DNA of 64,000 nucleotides from an uncultured Eubacteriales bacterium (lineage in GTDB: Bacteria; Bacillota; Clostridia; Oscillospirales; UBA644): the NCBI GenBank assembly GCA_934501435.1, contig CAKSTW010000006.1, positions 1-64,000 on the forward strand, read 5' to 3'. The notes under the pieces were generated by a model. The model saw only the letters and a program-made list of their open reading frames with translations. It did no database searches and was not told the origin of the DNA. The translations under genes were made by a program, and so were the position numbers. This document shows positions 23,013-30,797 of the stretch, one piece after another; positions within the stretch are counted from its first letter, which is position 1; every line of letters starts with the position of its first letter.

Positions 23013-23040
23013 ATTATACCACAAAATAACGATTTGTCAA
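23013..23040 (-). promoter_or_regulatory. Promoter of the ylxM-ffh operon
   Basis: On the minus strand TTGACA (23035-23040) and TATAAT (23013-23018), 16-base spacer. Confidence 0.8.
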
Positions 23041-23065
23041 GGGCTTTCGGCAAAAAAATCCCGTT

Positions 23066-23094
23066 TTGTCAAAAATTACTGAAAGACATATACT
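23066..23094 (+). promoter_or_regulatory. Promoter of the cysteine-rich clostridial protein gene
   Basis: TTGTCA (23066-23071) and TATACT (23089-23094), 17-base spacer, 48 bases before the ATG at 23142. Confidence 0.75.
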
Positions 23095-23141
23095 GTTAGT
23101 GCAATGCCCATACAAAATGCGAAAGGAGAAAAAACGCACAA

Positions 23142-23939
23142 ATGCCAGACAGAAACAATAATTGCCGTCAGAACGATCTTCGCGAATCCGTTTGCATTGA
23201 TGCAAAAAGAGTATATGACTGCTGTAAGGACCGCGACTGCGTCTCCGATGCCCGGGTATATTTCAATGCGGAAGACCAGTCCGTTCTCGACTCGTCAATT
23301 TCGTTAAAGCCTATTTCCGCGGAAATAATTTTCACTTATATCGACGTAGAGCCTCTCCAGTTCAACAAAGGATTTTATACAGTCGACGCGCGGATATTCA
23401 TTAAAAGCTGCTACGACGCCTATACGGGACTGAGCCGCCCGACAAGAATAGAGGGACTTACCGTATTCGATAAAAGAGCCATTCTTTTCGGCAGTGAAGG
23501 CAACGCAAAAACATATTCGTCCCTTTATATGGAAAACTCATACGACATACCTCTGCCGGTCGGAAACAACATGCCCATTGCGGCGGTCGAAGTTCTCGAT
23601 CCGATACTGTTATCGACAAAGATCGGAGACTGCTGCGACTGCTGCGGATGCTGCGCCTGCGACGTAAACAACCTGCCGGGAAACATTCTGACGAGTTTCA
23701 ACGGACTTGTCGACGGTTGCGGTTCAAAGCGTCTCTATGCCACTTTCGGGATATTCTCGATAATAAGAATAATGCGTCACGTCCAGATAATCGTCCCGTC
23801 TTACGATTTCTGTATTCCCGAAAAAGAATGCTGCGGTCCGTCCGAAGACGATCCCTGCAATCTTTTCTACAAAATGTGCTTCCCCGTCGAAGAATTCTTC
23901 CCGCCGAAGCTCGCCGATTTCGACAACTGCAGCAAATAA
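23142..23939 (+). CDS. Conserved cysteine-rich clostridial protein, function unknown
   Basis: The family is unnamed; the sequence resembles a hypothetical protein common in clostridial genomes. The 265-residue protein has no signal peptide. It contains a central beta-rich part with FNKGFYTVDARIFIKSCYDA and FDKRAILFGSEGNAKTYSS, a dense Cys run in the middle (about 166-176; DCCDCCGCCACD) and a cysteine-containing C-terminus (EKECCGPSEDDPCNLFYKMC). About 20 cysteines suggest disulfide crosslinking or metal binding, as in some spore coat proteins, but that is only a hypothesis. It is monocistronic, divergent from the ylxM operon, with a good terminator. Confidence 0.8.
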   Translation: MPDRNNNCRQNDLRESVCIDAKRVYDCCKDRDCVSDARVYFNAEDQSVLDSSISLKPISAEIIFTYIDVEPLQFNKGFYTVDARIFIKSCYDAYTGLSRPTRIEGLTVFDKRAILFGSEGNAKTYSSLYMENSYDIPLPVGNNMPIAAVEVLDPILLSTKIGDCCDCCGCCACDVNNLPGNILTSFNGLVDGCGSKRLYATFGIFSIIRIMRHVQIIVPSYDFCIPEKECCGPSEDDPCNLFYKMCFPVEEFFPPKLADFDNCSK

Positions 23940-23947
23940 AGACTCTC

Positions 23948-23979
23948 GGGGGAAATTCATTTCCCCCTCTTTTTTTTTG
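23948..23979 (+). terminator. Terminator of the cysteine-rich protein gene
   Basis: GGGGGAAAT/ATTTCCCCC (23948-23967) followed by TCTTTTTTTTT. Confidence 0.92.
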
Positions 23980-23997
23980 ACAAAAACTCCCGGACTC

Positions 23998-24026
23998 TTG
24001 ACATTATCGCATATATGAAGTATAAT
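23998..24026 (+). promoter_or_regulatory. Promoter of the radical SAM/DUF2344/galT/galU operon
   Basis: Consensus TTGACA (23998-24003) and TATAAT (24021-24026), 17-base spacer, 38 bases before the ATG at 24064. Confidence 0.88.
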
Positions 24027-24063
24027 ATATAGGATTATAATTATATAAAGGAACAGTATGTAA

Positions 24064-25824
24064 ATGGAACTTGAACAGATACTTTACAATGTGCAGAAAC
24101 CGACATGGTACAGCGGCGGCGAATACGGAGCCGTGGTTAAAAACAAAAAAGATGTCAACGTTCGTTTTGCATTCTGTTTTCCCGACCTGTACGAAATAGG
24201 AATGTCCCATCTCGGAATAAAAATTCTTTACGACTGCTTAAACAAAGTCCCCGATATATGGTGCGAAAGAGTTTTCATGCCGAACGACGATATGGAAGAG
24301 GAAATGAAGAAAAACAATATTCCTCTTTTTGCGCTCGAAAGCAAGGACAGCATAAAAGATTTCGACTTTATAGGCTTTACGATACAGTATGAAATGTGCT
24401 ATTCGACGATTCTCGAAATGCTTTCCCTTGCGGGAGTTCCTCTTCTTTCAAAAGACAGAAAACAGGGCGACCCGATAATTGTAGGCGGTGGTCCATGTAC
24501 CTGCAATCCCGAACCCGTCGCCGACTTTTTCGACCTTTTCTCAATAGGCGAAGGCGAAAACAATCTCGTCGAACTTGCCGAACTTTTCAAAAACTGCGGG
24601 AAAGACCGCGAAAAATTCCTTGATGAAGCGGCAAAAATAAAGGGCGTATACGTTCCGTCAAGAAACAACGCACCCGTTCAGATGCTCAAAATAAAAGACC
24701 TTGACAGCGTGAGTTACCCGTCAAAATTCGTCGTACCTTACGCGGGAGCCGTTCACGACAGGATAATGCTCGAAATAATGAGAGGCTGCGTCCGCGGCTG
24801 CCGTTTCTGTCAGGCGGGCTTTATTTACAGACCTTTCAGGCAGAAAAAACCCGAAACTTTAATTAAACAGGCGATAACGCTTGCCGAAAATACGGGTTAT
24901 GAAGAAATTTCCTTAACTTCCCTTTCGACAAGTGACTATGAAGAACTTCCGAAACTCTGCGACGGGCTTCTCGAATACTGCAAACCGCGCAGAATAAACC
25001 TTGCGGTTCCGTCGCTCAGGGTCGACAACTTTTCAAAAGAACTTCTCTCGAAAATTCAGGAAACAAGAAAAAGCGGGCTTACTTTCGCTCCCGAAGCGGG
25101 AACGCAGAGACTCCGCGACGTAATAAACAAAAACGTAACCGAAGAAGAGATCGAAAGAACCTGTAAAATTGCCTTTGAGGGCGGCTGCTCCTCGGTAAAA
25201 CTCTATTTTATGATAGGGCTTCCGACAGAGACCGACGAAGACATCAAAGGGATTGCGGATACCGCGCAGAAAATAGTAGACATATACTATTCGCTGCCGG
25301 ACAAGCCGAAAGGAAAGGGCGTAACCGTAACGATAAGTCTTTCGACTTTCGTTCCGAAACCGTTCACGCCGTTTCAGTGGGAAGAACAGATTTCTCTTGA
25401 AGAAATACACAGAAAACAGATGTACCTCAAGAGCCTTATAACCTCAAGAAAGATAAAACTCAACTATCACGAGGGCAAAACGAGCGTCATAGAGGGCGTT
25501 TTTGCAAGAGGCGACCGAAGACTCGGGAATGTTCTGCTCTCCGCTCACGAAAAAGGTTCGAAACTCGAAGCGTGGGACGAGCATTTCAACTATGAAAGAT
25601 GGCTTGAATGTCTTGCGGAAAACGGACTTACCGCAGAGGAATACACCGGAAAAAGAGCCCTCGACGCAATTCTCCCGTGGGAAGTCATAGACATCGGCGT
25701 TACGAAAGCGTTTTTCAAAAAGGAAAGAGAAAAAGCGTATGCCGGACAGACCACACCCTCCTGCAAAATTAAATGCGCAGGCTGCGGAATTACGCGTATA
25801 TGCAAGGGGGACGTCTGCAAATGA
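24064..25824 (+). CDS. B12-binding-domain radical SAM protein (TIGR03960-like)
   Basis: A member of the radical-SAM group usually found next to a DUF2344 protein; its substrate is unknown. The 586 residues have an N-terminal B12-binding-like region (FCFPDLYEIGMSHLGIKILY, GGGPCTCNPEPVADFFDLF) and then the radical SAM cluster motif in RGCVRGCRFCQAGFIYRP (CxxxCxxC near residue 247), with the usual TIM-barrel strands after (LTSLSTSDYEELPKLC, LTFAPEAGTQRLRDVINK). The C-terminus holds four more cysteines (CKIKCAGCGITRICKGDVCK), which may bind an extra cluster. The stop overlaps the ATG of the DUF2344 gene. Confidence 0.92.
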   Translation: MELEQILYNVQKPTWYSGGEYGAVVKNKKDVNVRFAFCFPDLYEIGMSHLGIKILYDCLNKVPDIWCERVFMPNDDMEEEMKKNNIPLFALESKDSIKDFDFIGFTIQYEMCYSTILEMLSLAGVPLLSKDRKQGDPIIVGGGPCTCNPEPVADFFDLFSIGEGENNLVELAELFKNCGKDREKFLDEAAKIKGVYVPSRNNAPVQMLKIKDLDSVSYPSKFVVPYAGAVHDRIMLEIMRGCVRGCRFCQAGFIYRPFRQKKPETLIKQAITLAENTGYEEISLTSLSTSDYEELPKLCDGLLEYCKPRRINLAVPSLRVDNFSKELLSKIQETRKSGLTFAPEAGTQRLRDVINKNVTEEEIERTCKIAFEGGCSSVKLYFMIGLPTETDEDIKGIADTAQKIVDIYYSLPDKPKGKGVTVTISLSTFVPKPFTPFQWEEQISLEEIHRKQMYLKSLITSRKIKLNYHEGKTSVIEGVFARGDRRLGNVLLSAHEKGSKLEAWDEHFNYERWLECLAENGLTAEEYTGKRALDAILPWEVIDIGVTKAFFKKEREKAYAGQTTPSCKIKCAGCGITRICKGDVCK

Positions 25825-26447
25825 TAAGAATAGTTTTCAGAAAAACAGGTTATCTCCGCTATATTTCGCATCTCGACCTGCAAAGGACCATGCAGAGGGC
25901 TTTGACAAGGGCGCAGATCCCGCTTTGGTATACGGAGGGATTCAATCCTCACCCGTATCTGTGTTTCGCGTCTCCCCTGCCCGTCGGAGTAAACAGCGTT
26001 ACCGAAATGTTCGATATCAAACCCGACGCAGAGAACCGAATGGCGGTCGAAGAAATAAAAGAAAGACTTTCAAAAGCGCTTCCGGAAGACCTCGGAGTGA
26101 CGGACGTCTACGAAACAGATACGTCTCTTAACGATATTGCGTTCGCCGAATACACTTTTTCGGTGGACAGCGAATTTTCGGCTGATTTTGAGAAATTTTT
26201 CGACAGAGACAGAATTCCCGTAATAAGAAAAACAAAACGCAGCGAAGAAGAGATCGACCTGCGCGAAGAAATGAAAAACATAAAAAAAGAAAACGGAAAA
26301 GTCACATTAACTCTTCCCGCCGGAAACGAAAGAGCGATAAAACCGCTCCTCGTAATCACGGCATTCAGAGAACTTTGCGGAAACGATACGGGGTATTTCA
26401 TAACCAGAGAAAAATTTTTCAAAAAAGACCTGACACTGTTCAAATAA
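25821..26447 (+). CDS. DUF2344 radical-SAM-linked protein (TIGR03936-like)
   Basis: This partner protein is found fused to or beside the TIGR03960 radical SAM enzyme; the pair often precedes rng/rplU and is thought to act on RNA or ribosomes, unproven. The 208 residues start MIRIVFRKTGYLRYISHLDL and carry the family ALTRAQIPLWYTEGFNPHPY and FASPLPVGVNSVTEMFDI. The ATGA overlap with the upstream stop fixes the start at 25821. Here the next gene is galT rather than rng. Confidence 0.92.
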   Translation: MIRIVFRKTGYLRYISHLDLQRTMQRALTRAQIPLWYTEGFNPHPYLCFASPLPVGVNSVTEMFDIKPDAENRMAVEEIKERLSKALPEDLGVTDVYETDTSLNDIAFAEYTFSVDSEFSADFEKFFDRDRIPVIRKTKRSEEEIDLREEMKNIKKENGKVTLTLPAGNERAIKPLLVITAFRELCGNDTGYFITREKFFKKDLTLFK

Positions 26448-26466
26448 ATTCAAGGAGAAGATATTG

Positions 26467-27999
26467 ATGACAACGGAAAAAGCACAAATCGCAGTAAACC
26501 AACTCTTAAAACACGCAGAAAAAGAACTTTCTCTCAAAGCGGAGGACAGAATATATATCCTGAACGCGCTTCTCGACCTGCTTTCTCTCCCCTCGCCCGG
26601 AGCGGAAACTCCCGAATATTCCGACGTTCAGACGGAAGTTATAGACGTCCTTGTCAATTATGCGGTCGAAAAAGGGATAACGACTCCCGAAGAAAGACTG
26701 CTTTTCGAAACCAAAATGATGGGACTTGTAACCCCGATGCCGTCGGCTGTCACTGCGGAATTCGAAAATATCAGAAAAGAATCGGGCGTTGAAGCCGCGA
26801 CCGATTGGCTTTACGAACTTTCAAAAAGCAACGATTACCTCCGTATGTGCGACATAAACAAAAATATCAAATGGAGACACAGCGGAAAATTCGGCGATAT
26901 CGAGGTCACCATCAATCTTTCAAAGCCCGAAAAAGACCCGAAGCAGATCGCTCTTGCGTTAAAGCAGCCGAAAAGCGGATATCCCGCCTGCATGCTCTGC
27001 CCCTCGAACCTCGGCTACGCAGGGAACTTAAATCACCCGGCAAGACAGACCCTGCGTTTTGTACCCGTAACGCTGACAAACGAAAGTTGGCACCTTCAGT
27101 TCTCGCCTTATCAGTATTACACCAAGCATATTATTGTTTTTTCCGACGAGCACAGACCGATGACCGTCTGCGAGGCGTCACTTAAGAGGCTTCTCGAATT
27201 CACCGATAAATATCCTCACTATTTTCTCGGCTCAAACGCAGCATTGCCTATCGTCGGAGGTTCGATACTCACTCACGACCACTACCAGGGCGGCGGAAAG
27301 GTCCTTCCGATGTTCGACGTCGGAACGCGCGCCGAATATTCGTCGAAAGACTTCCCCGAAGTCAAGATCGAAATTGTAAACTGGTATAACAGCGTCGTCA
27401 GAGTTTCGGGAAAATCGGAAGAAAAAGTTCACGCCGCAGCGACAAAAGTGCTTTCCGCATGGAAAAACTGGTCGGACGAAAGCGTTGAAATAATTGCCAA
27501 AACGACAGCGGAACACAATGCGATAACCCCGATCGCAAGAAAAGAAAACGGCGTTTATATCATGGATATGATACTCCGGAACAACAGAACCGACGAACGC
27601 CGTCCTTACGGAATATTTCACCCCGAAGAAAAACTTCACAACATCAAAAAAGAGGGTATCGGAATAATTGAAGTAATGGGTCTTTTCATTCTTCCCGGCA
27701 GACTCAAAAAAGAACTCGAAGAAGTCGAAGAATTCCTCACGGGAAAAAGAAAAGCGGACGACAAGTCTCTTTCGGACGAAACTTCGCCTGTTTTCAAACA
27801 CCGCCAAATGATCTCGGAACTCATTTCCGAACACGGTTCGTCTCTCTCAAAAGAAGAAGCCGCCAAAGCGGTCACAATGAAGGTAAACGGTATTTGCGAG
27901 CAAATACTTGAATATACTGCAGTTTTCAAAAATAACGAAAAAGGACAGAACGCATTCAACAGGTTTATGACGGAAGGTCTCGGCCTTAAGAGAATGTGA
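26467..27999 (+). CDS. galT: UDP-glucose--hexose-1-phosphate uridylyltransferase (Firmicute type)
   Basis: The Leloir pathway enzyme that swaps UMP between glucose-1-phosphate and galactose-1-phosphate. The 510-residue length and N-terminal helical part (about 1-100) mark the Firmicute GalT2 type. The catalytic region includes GGSILTHDHYQGGGKVLPMF with the His pair, and CMLCPSNLGYAGNLNHPARQ with possible metal ligands. ATG 26467 follows AAGGAG by nine bases; a TTG at 26464 is an alternative. galU follows 18 bases later. Confidence 0.93.
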   Translation: MTTEKAQIAVNQLLKHAEKELSLKAEDRIYILNALLDLLSLPSPGAETPEYSDVQTEVIDVLVNYAVEKGITTPEERLLFETKMMGLVTPMPSAVTAEFENIRKESGVEAATDWLYELSKSNDYLRMCDINKNIKWRHSGKFGDIEVTINLSKPEKDPKQIALALKQPKSGYPACMLCPSNLGYAGNLNHPARQTLRFVPVTLTNESWHLQFSPYQYYTKHIIVFSDEHRPMTVCEASLKRLLEFTDKYPHYFLGSNAALPIVGGSILTHDHYQGGGKVLPMFDVGTRAEYSSKDFPEVKIEIVNWYNSVVRVSGKSEEKVHAAATKVLSAWKNWSDESVEIIAKTTAEHNAITPIARKENGVYIMDMILRNNRTDERRPYGIFHPEEKLHNIKKEGIGIIEVMGLFILPGRLKKELEEVEEFLTGKRKADDKSLSDETSPVFKHRQMISELISEHGSSLSKEEAAKAVTMKVNGICEQILEYTAVFKNNEKGQNAFNRFMTEGLGLKRM

Positions 28000-28017
28000 T
28001 CTGAGAGGAAAAGTAAA

Positions 28018-28887
28018 ATGGAGATAAAAAAGGCTGTTATTCTTGCGGCGGGACTCGGAACAAGAATGCTTCCCGCAACGAAAGCCATACCGAAGGAACT
28101 GTACCCGATAGTTGATAAGCCGGCGCTTCAGCATCACATCGAAGAACTTGTAAAGAGCGGCATCAATGATATTCTCATTGTTATTTCGAGAGGAAAAACT
28201 CTTATAGAAGATCATTTCGACAACGCGCCCGAACTTGAAGAAAGACTTCTCAAAGGCGGAAAGACCGCAGCGTATAACGAGGTCAAAAGAATATCCGATA
28301 TGGCAAACATCATGTATGTCAGACAAAAGGATATCACGGGGACCGGCGACGCGGTAAGAATGGCGAGAAACTTCACGGGCGACGAGCCTTTTGTCGTAAT
28401 GTACGGCGACGACGTTATCATAAATGACGAATACCCCGTAACCAAGCAGCTTATGGACGTGTATGAAAAATACGGAAAAGGTATCGCGGGCGTTCAGGAA
28501 GTTTCACGGGAACTTATCCGTCAGTATTCGACAATGAAAGTCGGACATCTTGAAAAAAATCTCTATGAGTTGACCGATATGATAGAAAAGCCGAAGGATG
28601 AAGAGATAATTTCCCTTTTCACGATACTCGGAAGAATAGTTCTCCCGTCGAAGATATACGATATTCTCGACAAAACGCCCTTTTCTAACGGAGAACTTCA
28701 GCTTACCGACGCGATGAAAACACTTGCGCAGACCGACGGAATGATCGCGGTCGACTTTGAGGGAAAACGCTACGATATGGGAAACAAACTCAGCGTTATG
28801 CAGGCTCAGGTCGAAAGAGCGGTCGCGCACCCGGAAATCGGCGAAGATTTCAAAGCATATCTGAAAGAATACGTAAAGACTCTTTAG
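28018..28887 (+). CDS. galU: UTP--glucose-1-phosphate uridylyltransferase
   Basis: Makes UDP-glucose, the UDP donor for GalT and a precursor for surface polysaccharides. The 289 residues contain the nucleotide-binding AAGLGTRMLPATKAIPKELY and the substrate loop DKPALQHHIEELVKSG, with EKPKDEEIISLFTILGRIVL later. AGAGGAAAAGTAAA precedes the ATG. Last gene of the radical-SAM/gal operon. Confidence 0.95.
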   Translation: MEIKKAVILAAGLGTRMLPATKAIPKELYPIVDKPALQHHIEELVKSGINDILIVISRGKTLIEDHFDNAPELEERLLKGGKTAAYNEVKRISDMANIMYVRQKDITGTGDAVRMARNFTGDEPFVVMYGDDVIINDEYPVTKQLMDVYEKYGKGIAGVQEVSRELIRQYSTMKVGHLEKNLYELTDMIEKPKDEEIISLFTILGRIVLPSKIYDILDKTPFSNGELQLTDAMKTLAQTDGMIAVDFEGKRYDMGNKLSVMQAQVERAVAHPEIGEDFKAYLKEYVKTL

Positions 28888-28898
28888 TCAAAAAGCAA

Positions 28899-28930
28899 CC
28901 CCGTATGTCAAAAACATACGGGGTGTTTTC
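28899..28930. terminator. Bidirectional terminator between galU and the cohesin gene
   Basis: CCCCGTATGT/ACATACGGGG stem (28899-28923) with GTGTTTT on the right and AAAAAGC on the left; it serves galU and the convergent surface operon. Confidence 0.85.
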
Positions 28931-28953
28931 GCTTACACGGAATTCCGGTTTTT

Positions 28954-30786
28954 TTATTCGTCGTCGGGATCTTCCTGCGGGAACAGCAGGTCGATCATTT
29001 CCGCGTCAAACTTATCTTTTCCGTCTTTGCGGTTTTCTCTGCTCTTCCTGTTTTTCCGTCCGGAAGTTTCGTCGTCATCAAATATGAAACTTATATCGGT
29101 ATCGTCCTCTTCGTCGGCTGCTTCCGTCTCCGAAGAGGGTTCCTCAACAGATATTTCTTCTTCCAACACGGGTTCTTCGGTTTTATCTTCGAAAACGAAC
29201 TGTTCGGGTTCTTCAATATTCTCCTCCGGTCCTGCGGCAATTTCATCGGGCAAGGTCCCGGAAATCGTTTCCTGCTCCCCTTCTTTTGCCTTTTCCTCTT
29301 CCGCTTTCATAAGAAGCATTTTTTCACGTCTGCGAGCCGCCGCACGGCGTTTTGCCGCAAGCAGTTTTTTATACGATTTTCCTGTTTTTACATAAAGAAT
29401 AAGGAATATTATAAATAAAAGCAGAAAGATTGCCGCCGCTCCCGAAACACCGTAAAATATCCATTTTGCATATTCGGGATATTCGGTCGTCGGCTCTTCG
29501 TCAACAGCCGGCGTTTCATCTTTTTTGACGGAAACTATCCCGTAACGCTGGAACGTACCCTCGGAAATATCATAAACATAAAATCCCGCTTTTCCCTCCG
29601 AATTTGCGGCGTAAACGACGTAACTTTCGGGAGATGCGGTTCTGTCGGCGGGCGAAAAACCGTAAAACGATATTTCTCCGACAGTAATATATTCTCTGAC
29701 ATAGCCTTCGGGGGGCTGCATATTTTCAGTCGCATTAAGCACCGTATAACCGAAAGTTTTTCCTGTCAAAGTCTGCATTGCCGAAGCAATTCCCGTAGCG
29801 ACATTATAGTAATAAAAGCCTGCCCCGTCGTCGGACGTAAGATAAACGGCAACGTTTCCATCGGTGTCGGGAAACGTTATTGCCTGAACCTTTTCTTCAC
29901 CTATCGTAACCTCCGAACGTTCAAACCCTGCGGGAATTACCGAATCTTCGAAGTCCGAAACGGTAAGTTCTTTGTTGTCGGACGTTTTGACCGTTATTTT
30001 CCGGGGTTCTTCGGGGTTGGGAGTCGGCGTCGGATCGGGGTTATCGGGATCGGGATTCGGCGCGACAGCAGCCTCCGCCCTTTTTACGGTTATAATATAG
30101 GTTTTCGTATTTCCGTTTTCGGCTGCGACTCTTACTTTTACGGTGTTGCTTCCGACGGAAAGTTTTGTATTTCCCGAAACGGAATATTTTGCCGCAGAAT
30201 GGTTGGTTTTTGCGGAAATCGCGATACTTGTAACGCTGTTCGCTACCGAAACTTCATATTCGGTTCTCGAAGAAGAAAACGACGGAGACAGTTTTCCGGG
30301 GCTTACCGAAAGCGATTTCAAAGTCGCGTCGGAAGATGCGACAGGCTTCGCTTTAACCGTAACAGTTCCCGATACGGGAGAACCCGAAAGTAAATCGCCC
30401 TGTTCGCTGCTTGCGGTACATTTGGTAATTTTTACAGAGGAAGAGCCTACTTTTTTCGGCTTGAAAACGATCGTTTCCGAATATACGGCAGAACCCGAAG
30501 TTCGATAGTCAACAATAGAAATCGAACCGTTCGAAACCGTCGGAGAAGAGCCCGAATATGAAACAAATTCAAGACTTGAAGCGTCATATTGGACGGTCAG
30601 GTCAACACCGGCAACGGCAACCGAAGATTTTATCGTTACAGAAACATTGTTTCCTTCCGTAACAGTCGGGCTGCTGACGGAGAAAGACACATTCGCCGCA
30701 AAAGTGTTTACGGAAAATATCAGAGCTGTCAAAAGCACCGTTATGATAACGGCTGATATACATTTTTTAATATTAGTTTTAAGCAT
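28954..30786 (-). CDS. Membrane-anchored surface protein with a cohesin-like domain
   Basis: The 610 residues comprise a signal peptide (1-30, ending NTFA), a cohesin-like beta-sandwich (about 31-148; TVTEGNNVSVTIKSSVAVAG, VDLTVQYDASSLEFVSYSG), a cadherin-like beta-sandwich domain of the PF12733 type (about 152-236; ATLKSLSVSPGKLSPSF, RVAAENGNTKTYIITVKRA), a PNPDPDNPDPTPTPNP wall-type linker, an unassigned extracellular region (260-440), one membrane helix (443-466), a basic segment (RRAAARRREK) and an acidic cytoplasmic tail (490-610). Cohesins bind dockerins. The gene just upstream encodes a dockerin-bearing hydrolase and the two are 11 bases apart, so this is a candidate anchor for it. GGAGG precedes the ATG. 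Confidence 0.85.
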   Translation of the reverse strand: MLKTNIKKCISAVIITVLLTALIFSVNTFAANVSFSVSSPTVTEGNNVSVTIKSSVAVAGVDLTVQYDASSLEFVSYSGSSPTVSNGSISIVDYRTSGSAVYSETIVFKPKKVGSSSVKITKCTASSEQGDLLSGSPVSGTVTVKAKPVASSDATLKSLSVSPGKLSPSFSSSRTEYEVSVANSVTSIAISAKTNHSAAKYSVSGNTKLSVGSNTVKVRVAAENGNTKTYIITVKRAEAAVAPNPDPDNPDPTPTPNPEEPRKITVKTSDNKELTVSDFEDSVIPAGFERSEVTIGEEKVQAITFPDTDGNVAVYLTSDDGAGFYYYNVATGIASAMQTLTGKTFGYTVLNATENMQPPEGYVREYITVGEISFYGFSPADRTASPESYVVYAANSEGKAGFYVYDISEGTFQRYGIVSVKKDETPAVDEEPTTEYPEYAKWIFYGVSGAAAIFLLLFIIFLILYVKTGKSYKKLLAAKRRAAARRREKMLLMKAEEEKAKEGEQETISGTLPDEIAAGPEENIEEPEQFVFEDKTEEPVLEEEISVEEPSSETEAADEEDDTDISFIFDDDETSGRKNRKSRENRKDGKDKFDAEMIDLLFPQEDPDDE

Positions 30787-30797
30787 AATGTCCTCCG

